From the NCBI RefSeq assembly GCF_019754945.1, contig NZ_JAEUWU010000003.1, positions 310,001 through 374,000 of the forward strand: 64,000 nt of DNA, in the 5' to 3' direction. The translations under genes and the position numbers were made by a program. The DNA is from Corynebacterium pseudokroppenstedtii. Its GTDB lineage: Bacteria; Actinomycetota; Actinomycetes; Mycobacteriales; Mycobacteriaceae. The notes beneath the pieces are model-generated. The model searched no databases, was not told where the DNA came from, and saw nothing but the letters and a program-made list of their open reading frames with translations. This document shows, piece after piece, positions 8,864 through 18,069 of the stretch; the first letter of the stretch is position 1; every line of letters starts with the position of its first letter.

Positions 8864-10497
8864 CCACTAAGACTTATCCATCGCACATGGCGCAAGCCGC
8901 GCGGAACATGGATGACCGCTACACCATGTCCTCCGGGGTTCGGCGCCAGATCAACAAAGTATTTCCGACCCACTGGTCGTTTATGCTTGGCGAAATTGCT
9001 CTGTACTCTTTCGTCATCCTCCTCCTTTCCGGTACCTACCTGACCCTGTTCTTCGACCCGTCGATGAGCAAGGTCATTTACGACGGTGCCTACGCACCGC
9101 TCAACGGCGTGGAAATGTCCCGCGCCTACGAGACAGCCCTTAACCTCTCCTTCGAGGTCCGCGGTGGTCTGTTCATCCGACAGATCCACCACTGGGCAGC
9201 CTTGATGTTCGCCGTGTCTATTACGGTGCACATGTTCCGTATCTTCTTCACCGGAGCATTCCGTAAGCCACGCGAAGCCAACTGGGTTATTGGTTGTGTG
9301 CTTCTGCTCCTGTCCGTGGCTGAGGGCTTCATGGGCTACTCGCTGCCGGATGACCTGCTGTCAGGTGTTGGCCTCCGCATTATGTCGGCCATCATCCTTG
9401 GTCTCCCGATCATCGGTACCTGGCTGCACTGGATGATGTTCAACGGTGACTACCCGGGCGACATCATCATTGACCGTCTGTACATTGCCCACGTGCTCAT
9501 CATTCCGGGTATCTTGCTGGCATTGATTGCTGCGCACCTTGCCCTGGTCTGGTACCAGAAGCACACGCAGTTCCCCGGACCTGGACGTACGGAGAACAAC
9601 GTCGTGGGCGTGCGAATTCTCCCCGTCTTCGCCGTCAAGAGTATCGGCTTCGGCCTCATCACCTTCGGTGTTCTGGCCTTGCTCGGTGGTATCTTCCAGA
9701 TCAACGCGATCTGGAACTTGGGTCCATACAACCCGGCTCAGGTGTCAGCAGGTTCTCAGCCTGATATTTACATGCTGTGGACAGATGGTGCTGCACGTGT
9801 CATGCCTGCGTGGGAGTTGTACATCGGTCGGTACACAATCCCAGCTATCTTCTGGGTAGCGATCATGCTGCTCGTGCTGGTTGTTCTGCTGGTTACGTAC
9901 CCTTTCATCGAGCAAAAGCTCACTGGTGACGACCTACACCACAACCTGTTGCAGCGCCCCCGCGATGTTCCGGTTCGTACGTCGCTCGGCATGATGGCCA
10001 TCAGCTTCTACTTCCTGTTGACCATCTCTGGTATGAACGACCTGATCGCTTACCACTTCCAGATCTCACTGAATGCTATGACGTGGGTTGGACGTATCGG
10101 TCTCGTTATCGTTCCGCCGATCGTGTACTACTGCACGTACCGTATTTGCCTCGGCTTGCAGCGCTCTGACCGTGAGGTCCTGGAGCATGGTGTGGCAACC
10201 GGCACGATCGAAGTTCTGCCTTCGGGTGGGTTCATTGAAGTTCACCAGCCGCTAGGCCCGGTTGATGAGCACGGCCACGCTGTACCACTTGAATATGAAG
10301 GTGCTCCGGTTCCGAAGCAGATGAACCAGCTTGGTTACTCCGGCCACCCGGGTCGCGGCACGTTCTTCACCCCGGATTCGCAAGACATCGCGGATCGTGC
10401 GGAAGAGATCGAGCACGAGAACGAGCGCGAACAGAAAGAGATGCTCGAAGAGCTGCAGGCGCGTAACCGCGAGCAGTATAAGGACGACGATAAGTAA
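8860..10497 (+). CDS. qcrB: Cytochrome bc1 complex cytochrome b subunit
   Basis: Diheme cytochrome b that holds the two quinone sites, 545 residues and multi-pass membrane protein. The first helices contain the histidine pairs for two b hemes ([11 protein letters not shown] and [16 protein letters not shown]). A C-terminal cytoplasmic tail of about 120 residues, ending in a charged Glu/Arg/Lys helix, is characteristic of the actinobacterial protein. It is the last gene of ctaE-qcrCAB and is followed by a strong terminator. In mycobacteria this subunit is the target of imidazopyridine inhibitors such as Q203. Confidence 0.95.
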   Translation: MTTKTYPSHMAQAARNMDDRYTMSSGVRRQINKVFPTHWSFMLGEIALYSFVILLLSGTYLTLFFDPSMSKVIYDGAYAPLNGVEMSRAYETALNLSFEVRGGLFIRQIHHWAALMFAVSITVHMFRIFFTGAFRKPREANWVIGCVLLLLSVAEGFMGYSLPDDLLSGVGLRIMSAIILGLPIIGTWLHWMMFNGDYPGDIIIDRLYIAHVLIIPGILLALIAAHLALVWYQKHTQFPGPGRTENNVVGVRILPVFAVKSIGFGLITFGVLALLGGIFQINAIWNLGPYNPAQVSAGSQPDIYMLWTDGAARVMPAWELYIGRYTIPAIFWVAIMLLVLVVLLVTYPFIEQKLTGDDLHHNLLQRPRDVPVRTSLGMMAISFYFLLTISGMNDLIAYHFQISLNAMTWVGRIGLVIVPPIVYYCTYRICLGLQRSDREVLEHGVATGTIEVLPSGGFIEVHQPLGPVDEHGHAVPLEYEGAPVPKQMNQLGYSGHPGRGTFFTPDSQDIADRAEEIEHENEREQKEMLEELQARNREQYKDDDK

Positions 10498-10590
10498 CAA
10501 CCCGGGCATTCCACGGAGTGGGTCCGCCGAGCAGTGAGTCCCGGCCCCGCACCGCGGTGTGCAAAGGTAATTTCACGCGCACGTCACTCG

Positions 10591-10625
10591 CCCCGCTTTC
10601 CTTAACAGGGAAGCGGGGTTTCGCG
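10591..10625. terminator. Terminator after qcrB, shared with the convergent nuclease gene
   Basis: CCCCGCTTTCC and GGGAAGCGGGG pair around TTAACA, followed by a short T run. The hairpin lies between convergent genes, but the T run favours the qcrB direction. Confidence 0.8.
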
Positions 10626-10652
10626 TATGGCTTTCACAGTATGGCTAAACCG

Positions 10653-12503
10653 TTAGCTCTCAGTGGCCTTCTGGGCCTTATCAATCCAGGCGGCAAATCG
10701 CCCAGCACCCTGGATCGGCATGGACCATCCCTCACAACCAGGACCTGGTCGCACTCCGGGCTTTTCCATCCACCGACGTATCACACGTAGTTGCTCTATG
10801 CTCGCACCTCCAAGCGGGGAAGAGTCAGGCTCAACGTGCGTGGCATGGGCGAGGAGTAAATCGACCGCATTCCCATGAGCGCCCCCTTTGGCAACATGCC
10901 CCGCGCTCGCCAGCCGGCCGTAACGTACGACCGCAAGGTTCCACCCGCCTTCGCCGTCAGGCGCTGTCAACCTCATCTCGGGAGTCTCGGCGAGAGCTCG
11001 GTAAGCCTGCGCGGTAGCCGTCGTCGATAATAAGGCTGCCACGGCATCCCGCGTGAGAGCTGCGCGTTGAAAACGACCATCCGACGCCAAGTCGGTGACC
11101 ACATTGATCAATTGCTGGTAGTAGTCAGGTCTATCCCTTTGACTCCGCCGGGTCTCTTCCAGGTTCTGAAGAGTGTAGGAATGCCCGTCAGTTGGGATGT
11201 CATTGCATGCGGTAGCCGGGACGGAGGTGCCCACCTCGTCGGGATATAAGGCTCCGTCAGGGTTTAAGAAGGCAGCGATCCGTTCCTCTGCGGTCGATAG
11301 CGACGGAGGCCAATTGATCGCCTGGTCGACAGGGAGTCCGGATGCTGTCGGAGCTCCAATGCCGAGCAACCGTGCCGCGGTCGTCGCTTTTTGACGCGTC
11401 CGAAAGGGGCCGAGAGCGTTAGGAGAACGGGGATCGCGCGAAATAGTGGCCCGAGAAACGTCGTGTGAACGCGGACGGGCCCCGGAAATCCACCAATACT
11501 GTCGCGGTTCCTTAGAACGTCGGTTAAACGGTGGGCGAAACTTAGCGATCAGCGTCGCTTCGCGAACCTCAGCCTCAAAGCCGTGAGCACATTCGATCGT
11601 GTCGATATTCCGCGTCTGGGGGAGAAGATGCGGGATCAGGCGTCGCTTGTCATTGCCATTTATATATTGTCTGAGCCGACGGCGGAGGTTCACTGCCGTA
11701 CCTATATACAACGGTTCACCAGAGTGTGAACGGAAAATATAGACGCCTGGGCTGGAGGGGACGTCCTCAATGAGGTGGCGGTAGCGGTTGGGAGACGGCG
11801 AAATCGACGTGGCGTCGGGGGTCGGTACCTGGGAGACCGACGCACCAGTGGCCCCTCGAGCGGGCCGGGTGGGGATATCCCCGACATGAATGATGTCCTG
11901 AGACCCTAGCTCCTCGAGAAGACCGTGGAACACAGTAACTGTGGCGAGCGCATCATCGAGCGCGCGGTGCGTGGGTGTCGTCGTGGCGTGAAAATGTCGC
12001 GCGAGAGACGAAAGCTTAAAAGATCCGACGGCAGAGCGGTCCAGCATTGTTCGCGCGAGGACCAAGGTGCACAGGTGTGTTGGTTGTGGCCATGTGATGT
12101 GCGCGCGCATCGATGCAGCTTGGAGGAAACCAATATCGAAGCGGGCGTTATGGGCGACAAGAACTGTCCCGCGTGAAAACTGGAGGAAATCCTTGACTGC
12201 CTGCGCTTCTTCTGGTGCTCCATTGACATCGTCGTCACTGATTCCGGTGATGTTCGTGATGAGCGAGGGGATAAGCCGTCCCGGATCGACGAAGGTCGAA
12301 AAGCGGGAGATTTCTTCACCGCCTTGAATTTTTACCGCGCCGATTTCGATGATGCGGTCGTCGTGTGCGGATAAACCCGTGGTCTCAAGGTCCACGACGA
12401 CAAAAGTTGTGTTGACGATCAGGGAATCTGCGATGTCCCGGTTGAAGGTCGGAGAAACGGGGAGATGCGCCTGCGCATCAGATGACGGGTGTTCTGAAGT
12501 CAC
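10653..12503 (-). CDS. DEDDh 3'-5' exonuclease fused to a GIY-YIG (UvrC N-terminal-like) nuclease domain
   Basis: Two nuclease modules in one chain of about 616 residues. The N-terminal part is a DnaQ-like proofreading exonuclease with VVDLETTG (DE), AHNARFDIGF (D) and HRALDDALA (HxxxD) motifs. A GIY-YIG domain follows near the middle (GVYIF...YIGTAVNLRRRL), like the first nuclease domain of UvrC. The last 250 residues have no motif I recognise. M. tuberculosis Rv2191, in the same neighbourhood, has the same layout; a DNA repair role is inferred. The frame is open to an ATG at 12638, but the extra 45 codons look unlike the family. The GTG at 12503 behind a GGGGA stretch is my preferred start and is uncertain. 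Confidence 0.85.
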   Translation of the reverse strand: MTSEHPSSDAQAHLPVSPTFNRDIADSLIVNTTFVVVDLETTGLSAHDDRIIEIGAVKIQGGEEISRFSTFVDPGRLIPSLITNITGISDDDVNGAPEEAQAVKDFLQFSRGTVLVAHNARFDIGFLQAASMRAHITWPQPTHLCTLVLARTMLDRSAVGSFKLSSLARHFHATTTPTHRALDDALATVTVFHGLLEELGSQDIIHVGDIPTRPARGATGASVSQVPTPDATSISPSPNRYRHLIEDVPSSPGVYIFRSHSGEPLYIGTAVNLRRRLRQYINGNDKRRLIPHLLPQTRNIDTIECAHGFEAEVREATLIAKFRPPFNRRSKEPRQYWWISGARPRSHDVSRATISRDPRSPNALGPFRTRQKATTAARLLGIGAPTASGLPVDQAINWPPSLSTAEERIAAFLNPDGALYPDEVGTSVPATACNDIPTDGHSYTLQNLEETRRSQRDRPDYYQQLINVVTDLASDGRFQRAALTRDAVAALLSTTATAQAYRALAETPEMRLTAPDGEGGWNLAVVRYGRLASAGHVAKGGAHGNAVDLLLAHATHVEPDSSPLGGASIEQLRVIRRWMEKPGVRPGPGCEGWSMPIQGAGRFAAWIDKAQKATES

Positions 12504-12701
12504 GGAGTCCCCATGGTCTGGGGCGAGTGATGTGCGGGCGCGGTTCACAGTGAGAGGGTACAACGTGCATGGGACACACATGCACGTGGCAGAGACGGGG
12601 AGGAGCAAAGTTCGGGTAGTGATGAAATGTAGGTGCAATGTGGCCCATCGAAGGCTGAAACGCGTGAGTTCTGTGGGATAGATGAGGTTTCATCACAAAA
12701 C

Positions 12702-12717
12702 TATGATAGATATCACA
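12702..12717 (+). promoter_or_regulatory. Probable GlxR (CRP-type) box upstream of the nlpC-type gene
   Basis: TATGA-TAGATA-TCACA matches the palindromic consensus TGTGA-N6-TCACA with one mismatch. It lies about 58 bases upstream of the TTGACG -35 element. GlxR is the cAMP-responsive global regulator of corynebacteria; its action here is inferred. Confidence 0.45.
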
Positions 12718-12774
12718 TTTCAGGTTGCTGGGGTCGAGATTTCAGGACATGTAATGATCCTTGGTCGCTCTTAT

Positions 12775-12805
12775 TTGACGAAATTTGCCCAGCGCAACAG
12801 ATACT
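12775..12805 (+). promoter_or_regulatory. Candidate promoter for the nlpC-type gene
   Basis: TTGACG (12775-12780) and GATACT (12800-12805) are separated by 19 bases. Transcription from here would give a leader of about 195 bases that contains the whole proposed riboswitch. Confidence 0.4.
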
Positions 12806-12812
12806 TCTAGGT

Positions 12813-12950
12813 AAAGGTGACCATGACGCTGTAGAAGGTGGCCCAAAAATAACGTTTCGGTTACAGAATGGCGGTTGGGGTGAATGAACCCCCAGTGTGG
12901 TTTTCGAGTTGGACATAGACCGTATCCATTTCGTAACCTTTTCGAGACAT
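12813..12950 (+). ncRNA. Candidate c-di-AMP (ydaO/yuaA-type) riboswitch in the nlpC leader
   Basis: Blocks resemble the ydaO consensus in the right order. GTAGAAGGTGGCCCAAA (12831-12847) compares with the GGTAGAGG..GACCCAA block. TTGGGGTGAAT (12875-12885) matches the most recognisable block exactly. CCGTATCC and TAACCTTTTCG (12920-12944) compare with the CCGAATCC and CTAACCTCG blocks. Riboswitches of this class control cell-wall hydrolase genes of the NlpC/P60 and Rpf types in Actinobacteria, and I recall one for an NlpC peptidase in C. glutamicum. The last block is imperfect, so a covariance-model search is needed. Boundaries are approximate. Confidence 0.5.
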
Positions 12951-13008
12951 TACAGAGCGGCGGGTGCCGCCTGAGATCTGACCGTCGACACGCATCGGAG
13001 AAACACGA

Positions 13009-13659
13009 ATGGCTAACCGTAGCCGCTTGAGCGCTTCCACCGGCCGCAAAATTGCTGCAGTTTCTGCTGTGGGTTTGAGCGCGACTACCGCAATCGCAGG
13101 CGCTGCCAACGCATCTGCTGCTGAGGTTCAGATTCCTAACACTCAGTACACGGTCACTGTTCCGGACCAGATTCAGCAGGCACAGGACGCGCTGAACAAG
13201 CAGATCCACGACTACATGTCGCAGGCAAACATCCCGAACGCCGACGCTACCTCCGCAAACATTGGGGGCGCACCGGCTGAAGCTCCGGCCATCGATCCGA
13301 TCGAGACGCTGCGCAGCGTTGGTCAGAAGATTGCCGACGCCGCTCAATCGAAGCAGGGATCCCCTTACGCATGGGGTGGGACTGGCCCCGCCGCGTTCGA
13401 CTGCTCGGGTCTCGTGAAGTGGGCCTACGAGCAAGTTGGCATCGCCATCCCTCGGACCTCGAACTCTCAGCTGGCGGGCGGTGCCCCTGTTGCGCTCAAC
13501 GCGCTGCAGCCCGGTGACATCGTCGGCTTCTATGGCGGAAACCATGTCGGCGTCTACGTCGGTGGCGGCAACGTTGTTCACGCTCCGCAGGAAGGGCAGA
13601 CCGTGTCTGTCGTTCCGCTGAGCTCCATGCAGGCTTACTCGGCTGCTCGTTACGCCTAG
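13009..13659 (+). CDS. Secreted NlpC/P60 family peptidoglycan peptidase
   Basis: Exported cysteine peptidase expected to cut peptide stems in peptidoglycan. The 216-residue product has a Sec signal at about residues 1-38 (cleavage after ASA), a short linker, and a C-terminal NlpC/P60 domain. The catalytic residues are C132 in DCSGL, H179 in GNHVGVY and H191. The start ATG follows a CGGAG ribosome site. It has its own terminator and long leader, so it is a separate transcript from the larger paralogue downstream. It matches the shorter of two adjacent NlpC/P60 genes at this locus in other corynebacteria. The leader carries a possible c-di-AMP switch and GlxR site. Confidence 0.92.
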   Translation: MANRSRLSASTGRKIAAVSAVGLSATTAIAGAANASAAEVQIPNTQYTVTVPDQIQQAQDALNKQIHDYMSQANIPNADATSANIGGAPAEAPAIDPIETLRSVGQKIADAAQSKQGSPYAWGGTGPAAFDCSGLVKWAYEQVGIAIPRTSNSQLAGGAPVALNALQPGDIVGFYGGNHVGVYVGGGNVVHAPQEGQTVSVVPLSSMQAYSAARYA

Positions 13660-13727
13660 AGCTTATTGAGCATGGCCGGTTGTAGCGGCTCAACACCTTC
13701 CAGCTACTTAAGCACAGCTGAGGATAT

Positions 13728-13755
13728 AAGCGCCCAGGTGATCTGGGCGCTTTTT
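13728..13755 (+). terminator. Terminator after the first NlpC/P60 gene
   Basis: AGCGCCCAG pairs with CTGGGCGCT around a short loop and is followed by TTTTTG, a classic Rho-independent terminator. Confidence 0.92.
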
Positions 13756-13933
13756 GTTATATATAGAACTGACGAGATCTGCCGGGCTCGGTGCTGCTTT
13801 GCGCGGCATGGGCGACGCCGGTAGGGGCGGCTAACCTCGATGTACGCTAACCGCATTGGTCACACGGTTAACTTTATTAACATTTTGACTGGTCAAGGTG
13901 ATTTTTTGACGCGGAACTGGTAAAAGTATCACC

Positions 13934-15007
13934 GTGCGTCTCACTATGGTTTTGCCGTCGCGGTGTACTCGAATGGTGGTAGCTGCGGCCTCCCTCCCAG
14001 CCTTTCTTGCTATTCCGGTAGTCGGCCAGACTCCCGCTCATGCCGACCCTGCCCCCTCGGCAGCGACACCGGCGAATAAAGATGATCTTTTCGCGCAGAT
14101 GTCTGAGGTTTCGCGCGAAGCCGAGCAGACGTCGGAAAAAATTAAAGAGCTCGAAGAAAAGATTAAAGGCGCTGATCAAACGCTGAAAGAAGCTCAGCAC
14201 GACGTCGACAGTAAGTCGGACGCGGCACGGACGGCGTCGGATAAGGCTAACGCTATTCGCTCCAAAGTGGATCAGATTGCGTTGTCTCGCTACCGGCAAG
14301 TCAGTATCGACCCGACCACTGCCTATATTGGTGCGGCGAACCCGCAGGACGCTATCGACCGGGCATCGTACATCAGTGCTCTTGCCACTGGGCGGCAGAA
14401 TACGCTCGATCAGTACCGACGTGAGTCGAGTGCGGCAGACAAAGAACGAGATGTCGCTGCCAAAGCGAAAGACGCTGCTCAGTACGCCTCCGATGAGTTA
14501 AATAAGCAGGAAAAGGAGTTGCTCGCCAAGCAGGACGAGCTCAAAGCTCAGACTGCTCGGATTAAGGCTGCAATCGATAACCTCTCTGCTGAAGAGCGTC
14601 GGCGCTGGCAAGATAAGAACAACCCGATTCGCATGGGTAAGGACCAAATCAAGGCTGCCCAGCAATCGGCGAATGCTGCTGTCAACGCGGCCCTATCGAA
14701 GCTCGGTGCTCCGTACTCATGGGGCGCAGCGGGCCCGAATGAGTTCGACTGTTCGGGCCTGGTGTACTGGTCATACCGCCAAATGGGGAAGACCATCCCT
14801 CGCACATCCGGCGCTCAGATGGCTGGTGGAACGCCAGTATCCATGAACGATCTTCAACCCGGTGACGTCATTGGATACTATCCAGGAGCCACCCATGTCG
14901 GTCTCTATATCGGCAATGGCAAGGTCGTCCATGCCGCCGATTACGGTATCCCAGTGCAGGTTGTTGGAGTGAACTCTATGCCTGTGTATGGGGCTCGTCG
15001 CTACTAG
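13934..15007 (+). CDS. Secreted NlpC/P60 peptidase with N-terminal coiled coil (RipC-like)
   Basis: Exported peptidoglycan hydrolase of 357 residues. A signal peptide (about residues 1-36, ending AHA) is followed by a long coiled coil, about 45-235, rich in Lys, Glu, Asp and Ala. The C-terminal NlpC/P60 domain has C273 in DCSGL, H321 and H333. The layout matches M. tuberculosis Rv2190c (RipC), in which the coiled coil is a regulatory region activated by FtsEX. That mode of control is inferred here. The GTG at 13934 has only a weak ribosome site. pimB' follows after 29 bases, so the two may be co-transcribed. Confidence 0.9.
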   Translation: MRLTMVLPSRCTRMVVAAASLPAFLAIPVVGQTPAHADPAPSAATPANKDDLFAQMSEVSREAEQTSEKIKELEEKIKGADQTLKEAQHDVDSKSDAARTASDKANAIRSKVDQIALSRYRQVSIDPTTAYIGAANPQDAIDRASYISALATGRQNTLDQYRRESSAADKERDVAAKAKDAAQYASDELNKQEKELLAKQDELKAQTARIKAAIDNLSAEERRRWQDKNNPIRMGKDQIKAAQQSANAAVNAALSKLGAPYSWGAAGPNEFDCSGLVYWSYRQMGKTIPRTSGAQMAGGTPVSMNDLQPGDVIGYYPGATHVGLYIGNGKVVHAADYGIPVQVVGVNSMPVYGARRY

Positions 15008-15036
15008 CGCGGCGATGTTTCATAGAATGTGAGTCC

Positions 15037-16185
15037 ATGGTTCATTCTCGTCGGGTCTTGCTCGTCACCAATGATTTCCCACCGACAGTCGGTGGGATTC
15101 AGACGTACCTTCACGAGTTTGTTCAGACTCTCGACCCCGACCAACTGATCGTTTTCGCCTCAACCCAGGACGAGAACGCAACCCAGGAGTTCGACCGCGA
15201 CGCTCCGTTCGCCATCATTCGGTGGCCACGTCGCGTTATGCTGCCCACTCCCATGACCGCTCGACGGATGCAAGAGATCATTCGCGCCTGGTCAATTGAC
15301 ACCGTGTGGTTCGGTGCGAGCACGCCACTTGCGCTCATGGCCTCAGCTGCTCGTCGAGCGGGTGCCCGAAGGGTCGTGGCCTCGACGCACGGCCACGAAA
15401 TCGGTTGGTCGATGATCCCAGGGGCGCGGCAAGTCCTTCGCCTGATCGGTTCGCGTGTTGACATGCTGACGTACGTGTCTAGATATGCCCAGATGCGAAC
15501 ACGTCGTGCTTTCGGACCTCACCCAGCGTGGTCATCGCTTCAACCCGGGGTGGATATCACCCGTTTCTCGCCGAATAAGGAGGCGGGTGACCGTGTTCGT
15601 CGGCAATATGGGGTGGGTGACGGCCCCCTCGTCGTATGTATTTCGCGGATTGTGCCTCGAAAAGGGCAAGACATGCTTGTGGAAGCTCTCCCGGGCATCC
15701 GGAAGCGTATTTCCACAGCAAAACTTCTCATCGTTGGCCCGGGTAAAGGCAGAAAGTCACTCATCGATCGTGCATCGGCCTTAGGTGTCAGTGATTCTCT
15801 CATCACGACGGGCTCCGTTCCCTTCGATGCCTTACCCGATTTTTATCGTTGCGCGGATGTCTTCGCGATGCCGGTCCGCACGCTGGGCGGCGGATTGGAC
15901 GTTGAGGGATTGGGCATCGTCCTTCTTGAAGCCCAAGCATGTGGCGTGCCCGTCGTCGCAGGAGACGGTGGCGGAGCTCCTGAGACCGTCCTTCCCTCGG
16001 AAACGGGGATCGTTGTTAATGGCCGACGCGCCGACGAGATTGTGGATGCGGTCGCGGGGCTACTCGCTGACCCTGAACGCGCTTTGGCGATGGGACAGAA
16101 GGGCCGTGAGTACATCGAAAAGGAGTGGTCGTGGTCCGTGAGGGGGCCGCAATTGGCCCAGGTTTTATTCGACGGGCTAGATTGA
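15037..16185 (+). CDS. pimB: GDP-mannose-dependent mannosyltransferase PimB' (GT4 family)
   Basis: Adds the second mannose, alpha-1,6, to phosphatidylinositol monomannoside on the cytoplasmic face of the membrane, feeding PIM, LM and LAM synthesis. The 382-residue GT-B protein has a glycine-rich N-terminal loop (PPTVGGIQTYL). The C-terminal nucleotide-sugar domain contains SRIVPRKGQD, VGPGKGRK and the GLGIVLLEAQACGVPVVA region with the conserved ExxxxGxP pattern. It matches M. tuberculosis Rv2188c and C. glutamicum PimB' in size and position. It lies in the same direction as the RipC-like gene and glk. Confidence 0.9.
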   Translation: MVHSRRVLLVTNDFPPTVGGIQTYLHEFVQTLDPDQLIVFASTQDENATQEFDRDAPFAIIRWPRRVMLPTPMTARRMQEIIRAWSIDTVWFGASTPLALMASAARRAGARRVVASTHGHEIGWSMIPGARQVLRLIGSRVDMLTYVSRYAQMRTRRAFGPHPAWSSLQPGVDITRFSPNKEAGDRVRRQYGVGDGPLVVCISRIVPRKGQDMLVEALPGIRKRISTAKLLIVGPGKGRKSLIDRASALGVSDSLITTGSVPFDALPDFYRCADVFAMPVRTLGGGLDVEGLGIVLLEAQACGVPVVAGDGGGAPETVLPSETGIVVNGRRADEIVDAVAGLLADPERALAMGQKGREYIEKEWSWSVRGPQLAQVLFDGLD

Positions 16186-16281
16186 ATAAGTTAGCCATTC
16201 GCCAGTTACGTCGTCGGAAGTAGGCCATTATCCACTGGCTGAGACGATTCTTTCTTCGGCGGTCCTCAACGAAAGGTATTG

Positions 16282-17262
16282 ATGTCCGATCACGCTTCTG
16301 TCCGGCCGCTTACTGTCGGCTTTGATATTGGTGGTACGAACCTGCGTGGTGCGGTTGTTACCGACGAGGGGACAATCATCGATTCGGAGCAAATCCCGAC
16401 TCCGGCTTCATCACATGCGCTGGAAGACGGTGTGGTGCAGATTGTCCGACACTTACAACGCCGGCACAACATCGCTGCAGTAGGGATGGCGGTCGCCGGA
16501 TTCTTGACGCCGGACTGTCGAACAGTGCGCTACGCACCCCACCTCCCATGGCGCGACGCGAAAGTAGTCGACCGTTTGGAGGAACGGCTTCGTCTCCCCG
16601 TCCGCTTGGAGCACGACGCTAACTCTGCCGCATGGGGGGAGTATCGCTACGGCAGCGCCTACGACGAGAACAATTGGGTGCTATTTGCCATCGGAACCGG
16701 TATTGGCGGCACATTGATGGTGAATGGCGAAATCTACCGGGGAGCGCACGGTACCGCGCCCGAGTTTGGTCATATCTGTGTAGTACCTGATGGCCGTCAA
16801 TGCTCGTGCGGTAAGCGGGGGTGCCTGGAACGCTACTGTTCCGGGACGGCAATGGCGACGACCGCGCGCGAAATGATCGGTTCCCATACAGGCTTGGATT
16901 CTGACTTACTTCGCGATTACCGGACGCGTCCGGATGAAATCACCGGCCGGCATGTTTCTCTTGCTGCCCGGGAAGGGGATCCTCTAGCGAAGCTCGTGGT
17001 CGATGACTTTGGCCTATGGTTGGGCCGAGGTTTGGCCATGGTCCAGGACTTTTTCGACCCGTCCTTGATCGTCATCGGTGGTGGCGTTTCCACTGATTCT
17101 GATCTTTTTATGCCCCGTGCTCTTCGGGCTTATGCGGATAACGTGGTGGGGGCAGGGCATCGGCCACTCGCGGAGATCAAAACGGCAACATTAGGGGCGG
17201 AAGCCGGTATGATTGGGGTCGCTGATTTGGCGCGAGATAGCTTCAAGGAAAGTCATGCATAA
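16282..17262 (+). CDS. glk: ROK-family glucokinase
   Basis: Phosphorylates glucose for glycolysis, 326 residues. The phosphate loop DIGGTNLRG is near the N terminus. IGTGIGGTL and the zinc-binding CSCGKRGCLE motif, three cysteines plus an upstream EFGH histidine, mark the ROK family. The ATG at 16282 follows AAAGG; a TTG one codon earlier is possible. The same locus in C. glutamicum carries the ATP-dependent glucokinase glk. ROK proteins may also use other sugars, or polyphosphate as donor, so substrate is inferred. Its last eight bases overlap plsC. Confidence 0.85.
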   Translation: MSDHASVRPLTVGFDIGGTNLRGAVVTDEGTIIDSEQIPTPASSHALEDGVVQIVRHLQRRHNIAAVGMAVAGFLTPDCRTVRYAPHLPWRDAKVVDRLEERLRLPVRLEHDANSAAWGEYRYGSAYDENNWVLFAIGTGIGGTLMVNGEIYRGAHGTAPEFGHICVVPDGRQCSCGKRGCLERYCSGTAMATTAREMIGSHTGLDSDLLRDYRTRPDEITGRHVSLAAREGDPLAKLVVDDFGLWLGRGLAMVQDFFDPSLIVIGGGVSTDSDLFMPRALRAYADNVVGAGHRPLAEIKTATLGAEAGMIGVADLARDSFKESHA

Positions 17263-17980
17263 TCGCTGGTATTGGACATTTAAATACATTCTCTTCGGTC
17301 CTTTTCTTCGGGTATGGAACAGGCCGTTTACGAAGAACATCGACCGGATCCCATCGGAGGGGCCAGCGATCTTGGCTAGCAATCACCTCTCGGTGATGGA
17401 TTCGTTTTATCTTCCGCTGCTGTGCCCGCGTCAAATCACTTTTCTTGCTAAGAGCGAGTATTTCACGACGCCGGGGCTCGTCGGCCGGATCCAGGCCTGG
17501 TTTTTCTCGTCGGTAGGGCAGTACCCGATCGACCGCTCATCTGGTCAAGCCGCTCAGGACGCATTGAACGCGGGACTGAAGGTGGTTGGCCGTGGGGACC
17601 TGATGGGCATGTACCCGGAAGGAACCCGGTCGCCTGATGGCCGTCTATACCGCGGAAAGACAGGGATCGCTCGGTTGGCATTCGAGTCGGGGCAGAAAGT
17701 CTATCCCGTCGCGATGATCAATACGCGGAAAGCTAACCCGATTGGCTCCCTGTTCCCGCGGCCCGTTCGCGTCGGAGTCTCTGTGGGAGAGCCACTCGAC
17801 CCCTTGAACTACATGCATATTGAGGACGAATACGAGCGCCTCAGGACATTTACTGACGACATTATGGAGTCCCTCCATGAGCTCGGTGGCCAGGAGTATG
17901 TCCATGACTTTTATGCAGCGGATGTGAAAGCTGCCTTGAATGAGGGGAAAGGGTACTTGCGGGGGAGCGAGCCCAAGTAA
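17255..17980 (+). CDS. plsC: 1-acyl-sn-glycerol-3-phosphate acyltransferase (PlsC family)
   Basis: Membrane-associated acyltransferase of 241 residues, which transfers a fatty acyl group in phospholipid or PIM synthesis. It has the NHLSVMD box (H44, D49) and the EGTRSPDG substrate motif. The ATG at 17255 is chosen because AAGGAAA lies just upstream inside glk; the frame is open earlier, but without a ribosome site. The overlap with glk indicates coupled expression. M. tuberculosis Rv2182c occupies the same neighbourhood. The exact acceptor cannot be read from the sequence. Confidence 0.88.
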   Translation: MHNRWYWTFKYILFGPFLRVWNRPFTKNIDRIPSEGPAILASNHLSVMDSFYLPLLCPRQITFLAKSEYFTTPGLVGRIQAWFFSSVGQYPIDRSSGQAAQDALNAGLKVVGRGDLMGMYPEGTRSPDGRLYRGKTGIARLAFESGQKVYPVAMINTRKANPIGSLFPRPVRVGVSVGEPLDPLNYMHIEDEYERLRTFTDDIMESLHELGGQEYVHDFYAADVKAALNEGKGYLRGSEPK

Positions 17981-18011
17981 GACCCTCGTGCTTGCGGGGT
18001 AACTAGCCTGG

Positions 18012-18061
18012 CGACGTTGACTGCCCCGCGATGCGATTGGCCCGCGGTCACTTCAACGTCG
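18012..18061. repeat. Nested inverted repeat between convergent plsC and acyltransferase genes
   Basis: CGACGTTGA (18012-18020) is repeated inverted as TCAACGTCG (18053-18061), with an inner CCGCG/CGCGG pair at 18026-18047. It can fold into a two-part hairpin. There is no T run, so it is at best an atypical terminator for the convergent genes. Confidence 0.5.
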
Positions 18062-18069
18062 GCAGTGGT

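Larger units (their letters stand above)
12504..13008. other. Divergent intergenic region before the nlpC-type gene
   Basis: About 500 bases, or 370 if the longer nuclease frame is used. It contains a GlxR-like box, a TTGACG-type promoter and a structured leader that resembles a ydaO-type riboswitch, all listed separately. Reading frames within it have no family similarity. A GC-rich hairpin (GCGGC-GGGT-GCCGC) at 12958-12971 follows the possible aptamer. Confidence 0.5.
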
